NCBI GenBank assembly: GCA_016720595.1
Contig: JADKKI010000074.1
Span: forward strand, 1-32,512
Source: Myxococcales bacterium
GTDB lineage: Bacteria > Myxococcota_A > Polyangia > Haliangiales > Haliangiaceae
Reading direction: 5' to 3'
Length of the DNA: 32,512 bases
Shown in pieces: positions 9,442 through 16,417 of this stretch; the stretch's first letter is position 1; every line of letters begins with the position of its first letter. The notes below the pieces were generated by a model. That model did no database searches and was not told where the DNA came from. It saw only the letters and a program-made list of their open reading frames with translations. A program made the translations under genes and the position numbers.

Positions 9442-10949
9442 ATGCCCCCTGTCACGCGCGCCGAAGCGACCGGATACCAGGAGACCTCCCTTCACGCCGA
9501 CGTGATGGGATTCCTCGCCGCGCTCCGAGCCGGAACGATCCGCGCTTTCACCGCGCCGCGTTCGGCGTGAGCCCGCAGGGCCGCGAGCTGCCGTTCGTGG
9601 TGCTCTCCGCGCACGGCCACAAGACGCCCGCCGCCGCCCGCGCGGCAGGTCAGCCGGTGGTGCTGATCATCAACGGGATCCACGCCGGCGAGGTCGAGGG
9701 CAAGGAGGCGTGCCTCATGCTGATGCGAGACATCCTCGACGGCACGCACGCCGCGCTGATCGAGAAGCTGACGCTCGTGATCGTGCCGCTGTTCAACCCC
9801 GACGGCAACGACGCGATCGATCCCGCGAACCGCAAGCTCGATCTGCCCAAGCTCGAGGGCCAGATCGGCCCGGCCAAGGTCGGCACGCGCGTCAACGCCT
9901 CGGGGATCAACCTCAACCGCGACTACATGCGGCAGCAGGCGCTCGAGATGCGGCTGCTGCAGACGCGCGTGGTCCAGGTCTGGGAGCCGGACCTGACGAT
10001 CGACACCCACGCCACGAACGGATCCGTGCACCGGTTCGCGATGACGTACGACGTGCCGCACACGGTGGCGAGCGGGCGCCCCGAGCCGGTCCACTTCATG
10101 CGGCAGACGATGATGCCGATCGTCACGCGCGAGCTCGAGACCCAGCACTCGCTGCTCGCCGGCTGGTACGGCAACTTCGTGGAGGACGAGCGTGCGCTCG
10201 ATGCGCGCAGCGAGGCGGATCCTCACGCGGCGGTGCGCGAGGGCTGGATGACGTACCCGCACCACCCGCGGTTCGGCAGCAACTACCGCGGCCTCTCGAA
10301 CCGGCTCGATCTCCTGCTCGAGTGCTACTCGTACCTGACGTTCCCGGATCGCGTGCGCACCACGTACGCCACGATCCTCGAGGCGCTGAAGTTCGTGACC
10401 TCGCGGCCGGATGACGTGGTCCAGATCGTGGCCGCGAGCCGGAGCCCGCGCGATCAGATCGCGGTGCGGTACAAGCTCGAGGCGTTCGAGCAGCCGATCG
10501 AGATCGCCACGCGCACGCCGCGCACGCTCGATGGCGCGCCCTCGCACGTCTCGATCGCGTACTTCGCGAACTTCGTCGGCAGCACGATCGTCGAGCGCCC
10601 TCCGGCGTACCTCGTGCCGGCGAACGTCGCCGCGCACCTCGCGCAGCACGGCCTCGTCACCGAGCCCACGAGCGGGACCCACGAGGTGGAGGTCGCCACG
10701 GTCACCGGGTTCGCCACCGAGGGCGGGCGCAAGATCCTCGAGGCGGCGCAGGTCGGCGATCTCGAGGTGGCGTGGAAGCGCTCGAGCCGCGCCGTCCCCG
10801 CCGGCTATCACCTGGTGCGCACGTCCTCGCCGCTCGGGGCGATCGCGGTCTACCTGTGCGAGCCCGAGAGTGATGACGGCGCGATCGAGAACGGCCTGGT
10901 CACCGCTCCCGCGGCCGGCGCCGAGTTCCCGATCTGGCGCGCGTCCTGA
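9442..10949 (+). CDS. M14-family zinc metallocarboxypeptidase
   Basis: A zinc peptidase of the carboxypeptidase A (M14) class, about 500 residues. The N-terminus MPPVTRAEATGYQETSLHAD (ATG at 9442) is one frame off the main body; a single missing base near 9531 joins it to NDPRFHRAAFGVSPQGREL. From 9567 the frame is uninterrupted to 10949. Zinc ligands are visible as H and E in NGIHAGEVEGKEA (about 9672-9700) and H in TIDTHATNG (about 10008). NLNRDY supplies the substrate-binding Asn-Arg. The Glu in LLLECYSYL (about 10320) is in place for the catalytic base. No obvious signal peptide is seen, so it may be cytosolic. Thirty-three bp separate it from the hydrolase gene upstream on the same strand. 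Confidence 0.9.
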
Positions 10950-10958
10950 GCCGGGCGC

Positions 10959-10980
10959 GCCCTGGCCGAACGGTCAGGGC
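10959..10980. terminator. GC-rich hairpin between convergent genes
   Basis: GCCCTGGCC-GAAC-GGTCAGGGC forms a 9-bp stem (one G-U pair) with a four-base loop. It lies just after the M14 stop and overlaps the stop codon of the small minus-strand gene, so it could terminate both. There is no U-tract. Confidence 0.45.
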
Positions 10981-11144
10981 TTGGCGGTCGACGGCGCAGC
11001 AGGCGGGACCTGTTCCGCCTCCTCGATCTTGGCCTGGACCTCGGAGGCGTGCGCCCCGAGCTTGCCGCGCATCTCGCCGAGGTGGCGACGCGCGTCCTTG
11101 CCGGTCAGGACGCCCTTTGCCAGATCGATGCAGATGATGCACAT
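10974..11144 (-). CDS. Small Cys-containing protein, 56 residues, function unknown
   Basis: Reads MCIICIDLAKGVLTGKDARR, then HLGEMRGKLGAHASEVQAK, IEEAEQVPPAAPSTAKP and a stop at 10974. An MCxxC start followed by a helical charged body and a Pro/Ala tail gives a compact protein with a possible metal- or redox-active Cys pair at residues 2 and 5. There is no signal peptide. It is intact, convergent with the M14 peptidase gene, and the codons favour G or C in third position as in neighbouring real genes. A TACAGT box six bases before the ATG supports expression. I recall similar tiny CIICID-type proteins in myxobacterial genomes, without a known role. Confidence 0.75.
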   Translation of the reverse strand: MCIICIDLAKGVLTGKDARRHLGEMRGKLGAHASEVQAKIEEAEQVPPAAPSTAKP

Positions 11145-11150
11145 GTCCTA

Positions 11151-11156
11151 ACTGTA
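11151..11156 (-). promoter_or_regulatory. TANNNT box (TACAGT) six bases before the start of the small Cys protein
   Basis: On the minus strand the order is TACAGT-TAGGAC-ATG. A -10 element at this distance would put the transcript start at or beside the ATG, giving a leaderless message. TAGGA also resembles a weak ribosome site but is too close to the start. Confidence 0.4.
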
Positions 11157-11187
11157 CCAGTAGCGTCCGCGCGCGACCGGCTCCATC

Positions 11188-11679
11188 ATGGAGCACGTGA
11201 CGCAAGAGCTCCCCCCATGCGGCCTGTACCGCACCGTCAAGCAGATCGGTGGCATCGAGCCGAACCGCCTCGTCTACTTCCACAACCACGGCAACCCGGG
11301 TCCCGGGCTGTACTTCCCGGAGAAGTGGAATGCGAACCGAGCCGTGTTCCAGGCCAACGGCACCACGGTGCCGGATGACTTCGATCCGAAATCGATCCGG
11401 CCGTTGCCCGCCGAGGGCTTCTATCGGGTGACCAAGGCGTTCTACTGCTGCGAGAAGAAGTGCACGCAGTTCGAGCCCGAGGCGCTGCTGCAGCTCGGGT
11501 ACAACGGCAACGGACGGGGCATCCTGTTCGCGCCCGAGTACTCGAACGGCGCGATCCGCGTGCCCGAGCGCGGCAGCATCATCGATGACGAGGCGTTCAA
11601 GAGCCTGGTCGGCCTCAAGCTCGCCGAAGTCGAGGCCAAGAACGATCTGTCGCTGCCGCGCGGCATCGTCGTCCACTGA
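11188..11679 (+). CDS. Conserved-looking cytosolic protein of unknown function, 163 residues
   Basis: An intact frame starting MEHVTQELPPCGLYRTVKQI, with VYFHNHGNPGPGLYFPEKW, PLPAEGFYRVTKAFYCCEKK, CTQFEPEALLQLGYNGNG, ILFAPEYSNGAIRVPERG and ending LSLPRGIVVH. It is rich in Gly, Pro and aromatics, with a CC pair and C-x4-C spacing in YCCEKKCTQF. No signal peptide or membrane helix is present. The repeated 'GLYR / GFYR' strands and the late IRVPERG suggest a compact beta-barrel-like fold. I do not recognise the family. Its stop directly abuts the next gene's ATG (TGA-ATG), so the two are almost certainly cotranscribed and translationally coupled. Confidence 0.75.
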   Translation: MEHVTQELPPCGLYRTVKQIGGIEPNRLVYFHNHGNPGPGLYFPEKWNANRAVFQANGTTVPDDFDPKSIRPLPAEGFYRVTKAFYCCEKKCTQFEPEALLQLGYNGNGRGILFAPEYSNGAIRVPERGSIIDDEAFKSLVGLKLAEVEAKNDLSLPRGIVVH

Positions 11680-13083
11680 ATGCATCGCTCCGCTCTCGGT
11701 TGTGCCCTCGCGCTGGTGCTGACCGCAGCGTCGCCCGCGCACGCCGACGAGCCGCTGATCGGCACGCTCCGCAAGGTCACCGGCCTGTGGTCCGAGTCCG
11801 AGGAGGGCGAGATCCGTCGCAAGATCGCCCAGGCGCGCGAGCAGATCGACACCGCGATCGTGTTGGGCAACGCGTTCCTCGCCAACAATCAGCCCACCGA
11901 GGCGCGGTTCGACGTGTTCGCCGAGGCAGGCGCCGGGCTCGACGAGCGCGCGGCCTCGGGTGCCGGGACCATCGGCGCGGTGTTCGCGGTTCGCTCCGAG
12001 CGCTGCGACCTGCTGCAGGCCGGGCTCAGCATTCGCGGCGATCTGCGCTCGAAGGATCCCAACGCCACCGGCGGCGCCCAGCAGTGGCTCCAGATCTGCC
12101 TCTCGGGCGGGCTCGGGCTCGATACGCTGATGGAGCTCGACGCGCCGGGCCTCACCTTGTTCCCGCTCGTGCTCCGAGAGAGCGCGCTCGTCCTCGCGCG
12201 CCCGCGCCTGACCGGCCCGCGCGCCTCGATCGACGAGGACTACAGCGACATCGGCTACGGCTTCGACGTCGAAGGCGCGCGCTACCTGTGGGCCAAGGAT
12301 CGCGGCATCGGCTTCGCGGGGTTCACCGCGGACCAGCGCTATCGCTGGCGCCACTGGTACGGCGGCGAGTCCGCGAAGGTCGAGATCTCGGGCAGCGTGT
12401 GGTTCGTGCGGCTGCTCCGCACCCGTGGCGAGCTCGCACTCGCGGATCGCTTCATCGACATCCTCGCGTTCGGGTTTCACGGGATCCAGGCCGACAACGG
12501 CGCGGCGATCGTCAACGCGTGGCCGGTACGGTTCTACGGCATCGGGCTGTTCGGCACCGATCGCGTGCTCGTGGACGCGGACCTCGGCGTGGGCGGCACG
12601 GGCACGGTCGGCTCGGAGACCAACGGGCCGGGCGTGCACGAGATGATCACGATCGGGACGAGCGGGCTCCCCGATGTGACGATCGCGGTGGCGCACGTGG
12701 CACTCCACAGTGGCGATGTGCGGCGATCCCTCTCGGTGTCCTACGACCGCACCGTGGACACCAACATCCTCGCGGACGTGATCACCGAAGATCGGTTCAC
12801 GATCTCCGGCCAGTTCACGGATGCCACCTGGATCGCGCATGGCGCGGCGTTCGTCTCGCGCGCTCACTACTTCATCGACGAGGGCCTCGGCGCCGAGGAG
12901 CGCGTGGCCGGCGCCACGTTCACCGGGAGCTATGCGCTGCCGCAGCAGCTCTCGCTCGGCCTCACGCTCGAGGGTGTGCTCGGGATCAGCGCGCGCGATC
13001 CCATGCTCGATGGCCACGCCCTGCCCCGGGGCCTCCGCGCGTTCGCCACGCTCAGCACCACGCGCACGCTGTGGAAGCTGTGA
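11680..13083 (+). CDS. Exported protein, probably outer-membrane beta-barrel or periplasmic, function unknown
   Basis: An intact 467-residue protein. A classic signal peptide MHRSALGCALALVLTAAS ends in AHA at residue 22. A short helical region follows (EEGEIRRKIAQAREQIDTA), then a long series of alternating strands, for example FDVFAEAGAGLDERAAS, TIGAVFAVRSE, LLQAGLSIRGDLRS, VEGARYLWAKDRGIGFAGF, VEISGSVWFVRLL and VLVDADLGVGGTGTV. The last residues FATLSTTRTLWKL end on hydrophobics, as beta-barrel proteins often do. The repeated 10-12 residue strands with aromatic girdles fit an outer-membrane barrel, but the family is unknown. It is coupled to the preceding gene by TGA-ATG. Its stop codon abuts the stop of the aldo/keto reductase on the other strand. 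Confidence 0.8.
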   Translation: MHRSALGCALALVLTAASPAHADEPLIGTLRKVTGLWSESEEGEIRRKIAQAREQIDTAIVLGNAFLANNQPTEARFDVFAEAGAGLDERAASGAGTIGAVFAVRSERCDLLQAGLSIRGDLRSKDPNATGGAQQWLQICLSGGLGLDTLMELDAPGLTLFPLVLRESALVLARPRLTGPRASIDEDYSDIGYGFDVEGARYLWAKDRGIGFAGFTADQRYRWRHWYGGESAKVEISGSVWFVRLLRTRGELALADRFIDILAFGFHGIQADNGAAIVNAWPVRFYGIGLFGTDRVLVDADLGVGGTGTVGSETNGPGVHEMITIGTSGLPDVTIAVAHVALHSGDVRRSLSVSYDRTVDTNILADVITEDRFTISGQFTDATWIAHGAAFVSRAHYFIDEGLGAEERVAGATFTGSYALPQQLSLGLTLEGVLGISARDPMLDGHALPRGLRAFATLSTTRTLWKL

Positions 13084-13920
13084 TCACCCCGCGGTGTTGA
13101 TGATCGCGAGCTCGTCCGCATCGAGGTTGAAGCCCTCGGCGGCGAGATCCTCCGCCATGTGGCTCGGATCCTTGGTGCCGGTCAGCGGCAGCATGCCGAG
13201 CTGCTGCGCGAACCGGAACACGAGCTGCGCGGGCGACCTGCCATGGCGCTTCGCGATCGCGGTGACCTCCGGGTTGACGAGCACGGGGCGGTTCGCGGTG
13301 AGCAGCGAGAACGCCTGGTACACGATCTGGTGCTCGTCGCACACGTCGCGCACCGCGCGGTCCCAGCCGCGGTTCGCATAGCAGCGGTTCTGCACGAACG
13401 CGACGGGGATCCGGGCGAGCTCCGCCAGCTCGCGCACCTGCGCAGCGGTGACGTTGCTCGCGCCGAGGAGCCGCACGCGCCCGCTCTCGGCGATGGCCTC
13501 CATCGCGCGCCATGCCTCGCGATCCTCGGTGGACAGACCCTCTCGCTGCGAAGGGCCGTGGAGGATCAGGCTGTCGAGCGTGTCGACCTCGAAGTGCGCG
13601 AGCGAGCTGACGAACGATTGCTCGACCTGCGTCCGGATCGGCGCGCCCGCATCGTACGGGAGCCGATGATCCTGGCCATCGCGGTGCGTGAACTTGGTCT
13701 GGAGGAACAGATCCTCGCGGCGCAGCATCCCCTCGCGCAGCTTCGCGATCACGGCGCGGCCCACGCCCTCCTCGTGATAGTGCTTCCGCTGGTTGGCCGT
13801 ATCGATCCCGCGGAAGCCCGCGTCGAGCGCGTCGATCACGAGGCCCTCGGTGGCGTCCTCCTTCCACGCCGTGCCGTACAGCATGGACGGCACCCGAACG
13901 CCGCGGATGTTGATCGTCAT
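13084..13920 (-). CDS. Aldo/keto reductase, 278 residues
   Basis: An NAD(P)H-dependent reductase with a TIM-barrel fold acting on aldehydes or ketones. The start MTINIRGVRVPSMLYGTAW is chosen because a promoter-like TACCAT lies seven bases upstream and the family begins here. The full catalytic tetrad is visible: D40 in GFRGIDTANQ, Y48 in KHYHEEGVG, K76 in FLQTKFTH and H121 in SLILHGPSQ. The cofactor end shows LVFRFAQQLGMLPLTGTKDP. Length matches the family (about 280). Substrate cannot be deduced; the HGPSQREGLS region and DTANQRKHYH recall the 'aldo/keto reductase, diketogulonate reductase-like' group. It is divergent from the OmpA-like lipoprotein gene with a 33-bp gap. The frame is intact. 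Confidence 0.93.
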   Translation of the reverse strand: MTINIRGVRVPSMLYGTAWKEDATEGLVIDALDAGFRGIDTANQRKHYHEEGVGRAVIAKLREGMLRREDLFLQTKFTHRDGQDHRLPYDAGAPIRTQVEQSFVSSLAHFEVDTLDSLILHGPSQREGLSTEDREAWRAMEAIAESGRVRLLGASNVTAAQVRELAELARIPVAFVQNRCYANRGWDRAVRDVCDEHQIVYQAFSLLTANRPVLVNPEVTAIAKRHGRSPAQLVFRFAQQLGMLPLTGTKDPSHMAEDLAAEGFNLDADELAIINTAG

Positions 13921-13927
13921 GCCGTGG

Positions 13928-13933
13928 ATGGTA
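13928..13933 (-). promoter_or_regulatory. TANNNT box (TACCAT) upstream of the aldo/keto reductase
   Basis: On the minus strand the order is TACCAT-CCACGGC-ATG, a -10-like hexamer seven bases before the start codon. It lies eight bases from the opposing TACGAT box. Confidence 0.4.
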
Positions 13934-13941
13934 CCTGCTGC

Positions 13942-13947
13942 TACGAT
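13942..13947 (+). promoter_or_regulatory. TANNNT box (TACGAT) upstream of the OmpA-like lipoprotein
   Basis: TACGAT-CCTGGC-GTG places a -10-like hexamer six bases before the start codon. Together with 13928-13933 it forms face-to-face promoters inside a 33-bp gap. Confidence 0.4.
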
Positions 13948-13953
13948 CCTGGC

Positions 13954-14484
13954 GTGAGGTGGCCCCTGGTGATCGCCGTGCTGTTCGGCGCGGCGTGCCA
14001 TCCCCCAGCCCCGGCCGCCCCCACGGGTGTGGCGCCAACCACCAACGATCGCGATCACGATGGGATCGCGGACGCGCGCGACTGGTGCCCGGATCAGCCG
14101 GAGAACATCAACGGCAAGGACGATCAGGACGGCTGCCCCGACGGGCGCTTGATCGTGACCGACACGCAGATCGAGATCCTGCCGGCGATCAAGTTCGACG
14201 GTCTGACCGCGAACGTCGTGCCCGAAGGGGAGAAGACCCTCGATGCGATCGCCGCGACCCTCGCCGGCAACCCGAGCATCCAGGTGGTGGAGGTCCAGGG
14301 CTTCGGGAACGATGGCGACCCCAAGTACCAGCAGGTGATCGGGCTCCAGCGTGCCCGCGCGATCGTCGAGCAGCTCGTGAAGCGCGGCATCGAGCCGAAA
14401 CGCCTGAAATCCCGCGGGATCGCGCGGCCACCCACCGGGCAAGACAACCGGCCCGTGTTCGAGATCCTGCAGCGCACGGAGTAG
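13954..14484 (+). CDS. OmpA-family lipoprotein with Asp-rich calcium-binding-like repeat
   Basis: A 176-residue outer-membrane lipoprotein that probably binds peptidoglycan. It starts at GTG 13954 with leader VRWPLVIAVLFGAAC; C15 is the likely lipid-anchored Cys. After a short Pro/Ala linker comes a thrombospondin type 3-like segment, DRDHDGIADARDWCPDQPEN and DDQDGCPDG, that typically binds calcium. The OmpA C-terminal domain follows, from IKFDGLTANV through LDAIAATLAGNPSIQVVEVQ and YQQVIGLQRARAIVEQLVK to RLKSRGIA. The NxxLSxxRAxAVxxxL helix appears as GLQRARAIVEQL, with several consensus residues replaced, so peptidoglycan binding is likely but not certain. The frame extends open far upstream; the GTG is preferred because of the lipobox and the TACGAT box. 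Confidence 0.85.
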   Translation: MRWPLVIAVLFGAACHPPAPAAPTGVAPTTNDRDHDGIADARDWCPDQPENINGKDDQDGCPDGRLIVTDTQIEILPAIKFDGLTANVVPEGEKTLDAIAATLAGNPSIQVVEVQGFGNDGDPKYQQVIGLQRARAIVEQLVKRGIEPKRLKSRGIARPPTGQDNRPVFEILQRTE

Positions 14485-14517
14485 CAACCCGGCGGCACCG
14501 GTTGGTGTCTGACCCGT

Positions 14518-15465
14518 GTGCAGCTCGCCGCCTCGTTGACCAGCACCCGCCTCGTCGTCGCGCTCGTGGCGTGCTCCGCCGCCTTTGGCCTGTATCGCGC
14601 GTGGCCCGAGCCCGAGGTGGCACCTCCACGCGCGGCGGCGCCACCCACCTATCACCTCGTGCCGCTGAGCGGCGAGGCGCTCCAGCAGCTGGTGGACCAG
14701 CACGATGGCACCGACGATCAGTCCCCGGCACAGGCCGGAGGCGGCTGCGTGCCGTTCGTCCCGCCGCTGACCGCATACAAGAACTGGTCGCTACAGCTCG
14801 TGGAGGGCGCGAGTGGCTGCACGGGCGACTGGATCCACAGCGTGTTCGAGGTGGCCTCGGATGGAGCCGTGATCTGGAGCGCGGAGGACATGGCGCCGCG
14901 GCGGCTCCAGCTCACAGGGGAGGAGCTCGCGGTGATCACGGGCATGAACTCCTTCGATTGCGTGCGGACCGAGAGGATCGGCTACTCGTCATCGTGGCTG
15001 CGGATCTCCCCCGGCGGCGGCGAGCATCGTGCCCGCGGCGGTGCCGTGATCTCGCAGGCGTCGATGCTCGGCATCCTCGTCGATGGCGTGCTGACCCAGG
15101 CGATCGACCGCTATCGCAAGCAGCGGCTCGCCGCGCTGCGGCCGTTCGAGATGCACCTCACCACGACGGGTGCCAACGGGCGCACGCGCTATCACCTCGA
15201 TCTCGATGGCAAGGGTCAGCTCACCGTCCGGCTGCGCGGGCGAGAGCTGATCGGCCGCCGGCTCGAGGACGACGCGGTGGTCGACTTCCTCGATCGCCTG
15301 CTCGTGCAGCCCCTCGCGACTCCGGACCCGGAGGATCGGCCAGCGTCGGGCGTGCTGATCTCCGCGGGCGTCCGCCTGCCGGTGTCGATCTCGCGCTGGG
15401 GAGCGTTCAACGGATCGATCCTGTGGCGGACGTTCGACGATGTGGACGTGGAGTCCGGCTATTAG
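14518..15465 (+). CDS. Membrane-anchored or exported protein of unknown function, 315 residues
   Basis: An intact frame from GTG 14518. An N-terminal hydrophobic segment (RLVVALVACSAAFGLYRAW, residues 11-29) is a signal anchor or uncleaved signal peptide. A Pro/Ala linker leads into a globular region with LVPLSGEALQQLVDQHDGTD, FVPPLTAYKNWSLQLVEGAS, IHSVFEVASDGAVIWSAED, MNSFDCVRTERIGYSSSW, MHLTTTGANGRTRYHLDLDG and a basic/acidic segment RLRGRELIGRRLEDDAVVDF. It ends SRWGAFNGSILWRTFDDVDV. Two Cys pairs (about residues 76/100 and one in FDCVR) may form disulfides outside the cytoplasm. No family recognised. It lies 33 bp after the OmpA lipoprotein and could be its operon partner. Confidence 0.75.
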   Translation: MQLAASLTSTRLVVALVACSAAFGLYRAWPEPEVAPPRAAAPPTYHLVPLSGEALQQLVDQHDGTDDQSPAQAGGGCVPFVPPLTAYKNWSLQLVEGASGCTGDWIHSVFEVASDGAVIWSAEDMAPRRLQLTGEELAVITGMNSFDCVRTERIGYSSSWLRISPGGGEHRARGGAVISQASMLGILVDGVLTQAIDRYRKQRLAALRPFEMHLTTTGANGRTRYHLDLDGKGQLTVRLRGRELIGRRLEDDAVVDFLDRLLVQPLATPDPEDRPASGVLISAGVRLPVSISRWGAFNGSILWRTFDDVDVESGY

Positions 15466-15472
15466 AAGGGTG

Positions 15473-15478
15473 TAGGTT
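15473..15478 (+). promoter_or_regulatory. TANNNT box (TAGGTT) six bases before the GTG at 15485
   Basis: TAGGTT-CGGGGC-GTG has the same geometry as the boxes at 13942, 13928 and 11151. It lies eight bases after the stop of the preceding gene. Confidence 0.35.
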
Positions 15479-15484
15479 CGGGGC

Positions 15485-16171
15485 GTGATCGAGGAACGCC
15501 TGACCCGTCTTGCCTCCCTGCGCGGCGACCCGGCCAAGGGAATTCCAGTTTCGGCCTGGTCCACCAACCTGGACGATCTCGACCGCGACCTGCTGCTGCG
15601 CGCCGCGATCCACGTCACCCGCACGCTGATGATCCCCGAGTGGGAGAGCAAGCGGGCCGAGGATCGCCGGCCCCAGCTCGCGCTCGAGGCGGCGGAGAGC
15701 TGGCTCGCCACCAAGTCTCCTGACGCGATCGCCAACGCGAAGCTCACGGCCAAGGAGTGCACGGCCGCGCGCAACGAGACGTTCGGCACCGATCACCGGA
15801 TCCCCGAGGCCGCGCGAGCGTGTGCCTGGGCCGTGGGCGCCAAGGACAACGCCCACATCTGGGATGGGCTGCAGTCGATCGAGGAGGATCTGCTCGCACG
15901 GATCGCGCTGGTCGCCGAGTACCACCGGGTCCCCGAGGTCCGGAAGTCGATCCTCGCCGCCCTCCGCACGGTGCTCGCGCCCACCAACACCGCGGCCGCG
16001 CCCACGAGCTCCGGCCCGGTGCCATACGCGGCGAGCGGTCACTTCGAGGTCGGGCAGCAGCTCACGCATCCCAAGTTCGGCAACCTCGTGGTCACCGCGA
16101 GCGTGGACAAGACGATCGACGTGCAGCTCGACGACGGCACCACGAAGCGGCTCGCCCAAAAACCGAAGTAG
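15485..16171 (+). CDS. Soluble protein with C-terminal SH3-like tail, function unknown, 228 residues
   Basis: An intact frame starting at GTG with IEERLTRLASLRGDPAKGIP. The N-terminal two thirds is helical and charged (RDLLLRAAIHVTRTLMIPEW, LEAAESWLATKSPDAIANAK, ARACAWAVGAKDNAHIWDGL), without a signal peptide. After a Thr/Ala linker (about residues 160-175) comes a small beta domain: HFEVGQQLTHPKFGNLVVT, VDKTIDVQLDDGTTKRLAQK. The F-x-V-G-x2-L-x-HPKFG pattern is a widespread SH3-like tail in myxobacterial proteins (compare 'vGdxVxHpkFGxGxV'). Its partner is unknown. No enzymatic motif is seen. Confidence 0.75.
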   Translation: MIEERLTRLASLRGDPAKGIPVSAWSTNLDDLDRDLLLRAAIHVTRTLMIPEWESKRAEDRRPQLALEAAESWLATKSPDAIANAKLTAKECTAARNETFGTDHRIPEAARACAWAVGAKDNAHIWDGLQSIEEDLLARIALVAEYHRVPEVRKSILAALRTVLAPTNTAAAPTSSGPVPYAASGHFEVGQQLTHPKFGNLVVTASVDKTIDVQLDDGTTKRLAQKPK

Positions 16172-16270
16172 CCGCCGAGGTAACGCCGAGGCATCGGCAC
16201 TGAGAGGTGCCGCACTGGATGGCGACGTTCGGCCACGCCCAGTGCTCTCGTCGAACATCTCCCAGAGTTC

Positions 16271-16351
16271 AAACCCAGGAAGCCAGGAACCAAGGTCAGA
16301 GACTTTGGCCATTCCCAGGTCTGCTGCCTTGCTTCCCCGCTTCCTTGGTTT
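16271..16351. repeat. Imperfect inverted repeat, possible bidirectional terminator
   Basis: Arm 16271-16295 (AAACCCAGGAAGCCAGGAAC...) and the reverse complement of 16327-16351 (AAACCAAGGAAGCGGGGAAG...) agree at 21 of 25 positions. The spacer is 31 bases. The hairpin sits in the 246-bp gap between two convergent genes, and the local sequence is less GC-rich than its surroundings. Either a transcription terminator or a small palindromic element fits. No other structure is seen in this gap. Confidence 0.55.
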
Positions 16352-16417
16352 GATCTCTGTGCACACGTCCGGGCTCACAAGCCTCGGCGCTACGGTATGC
16401 GGGAAGTCAGGTAACCC

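Noticed and set aside
9492..10811. 439-codon minus-strand open frame
   Set aside because: It is antisense to the M14 peptidase, which has zinc ligands in place.
10900..13017. 705-codon open frame on the minus strand
   Set aside because: It is antisense to the 11188 and 11680 genes, whose products have a signal peptide and regular strands. The antisense product is Arg/His/Glu-rich without motifs, a typical high-GC shadow.
13159..13953. Long plus-strand extension upstream of the OmpA-like lipoprotein
   Set aside because: It is antisense to the aldo/keto reductase with an intact tetrad; the lipobox and the upstream box support the GTG at 13954.
13921..14703. Minus-strand extension upstream of the aldo/keto reductase
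   Set aside because: It covers the OmpA-like gene in antisense and has no family motif; the reductase begins naturally at 13920.
15407..16378. 323-codon minus-strand open frame
   Set aside because: It is the complement of the 15485 gene and the hairpin gap; composition is shadow-like.
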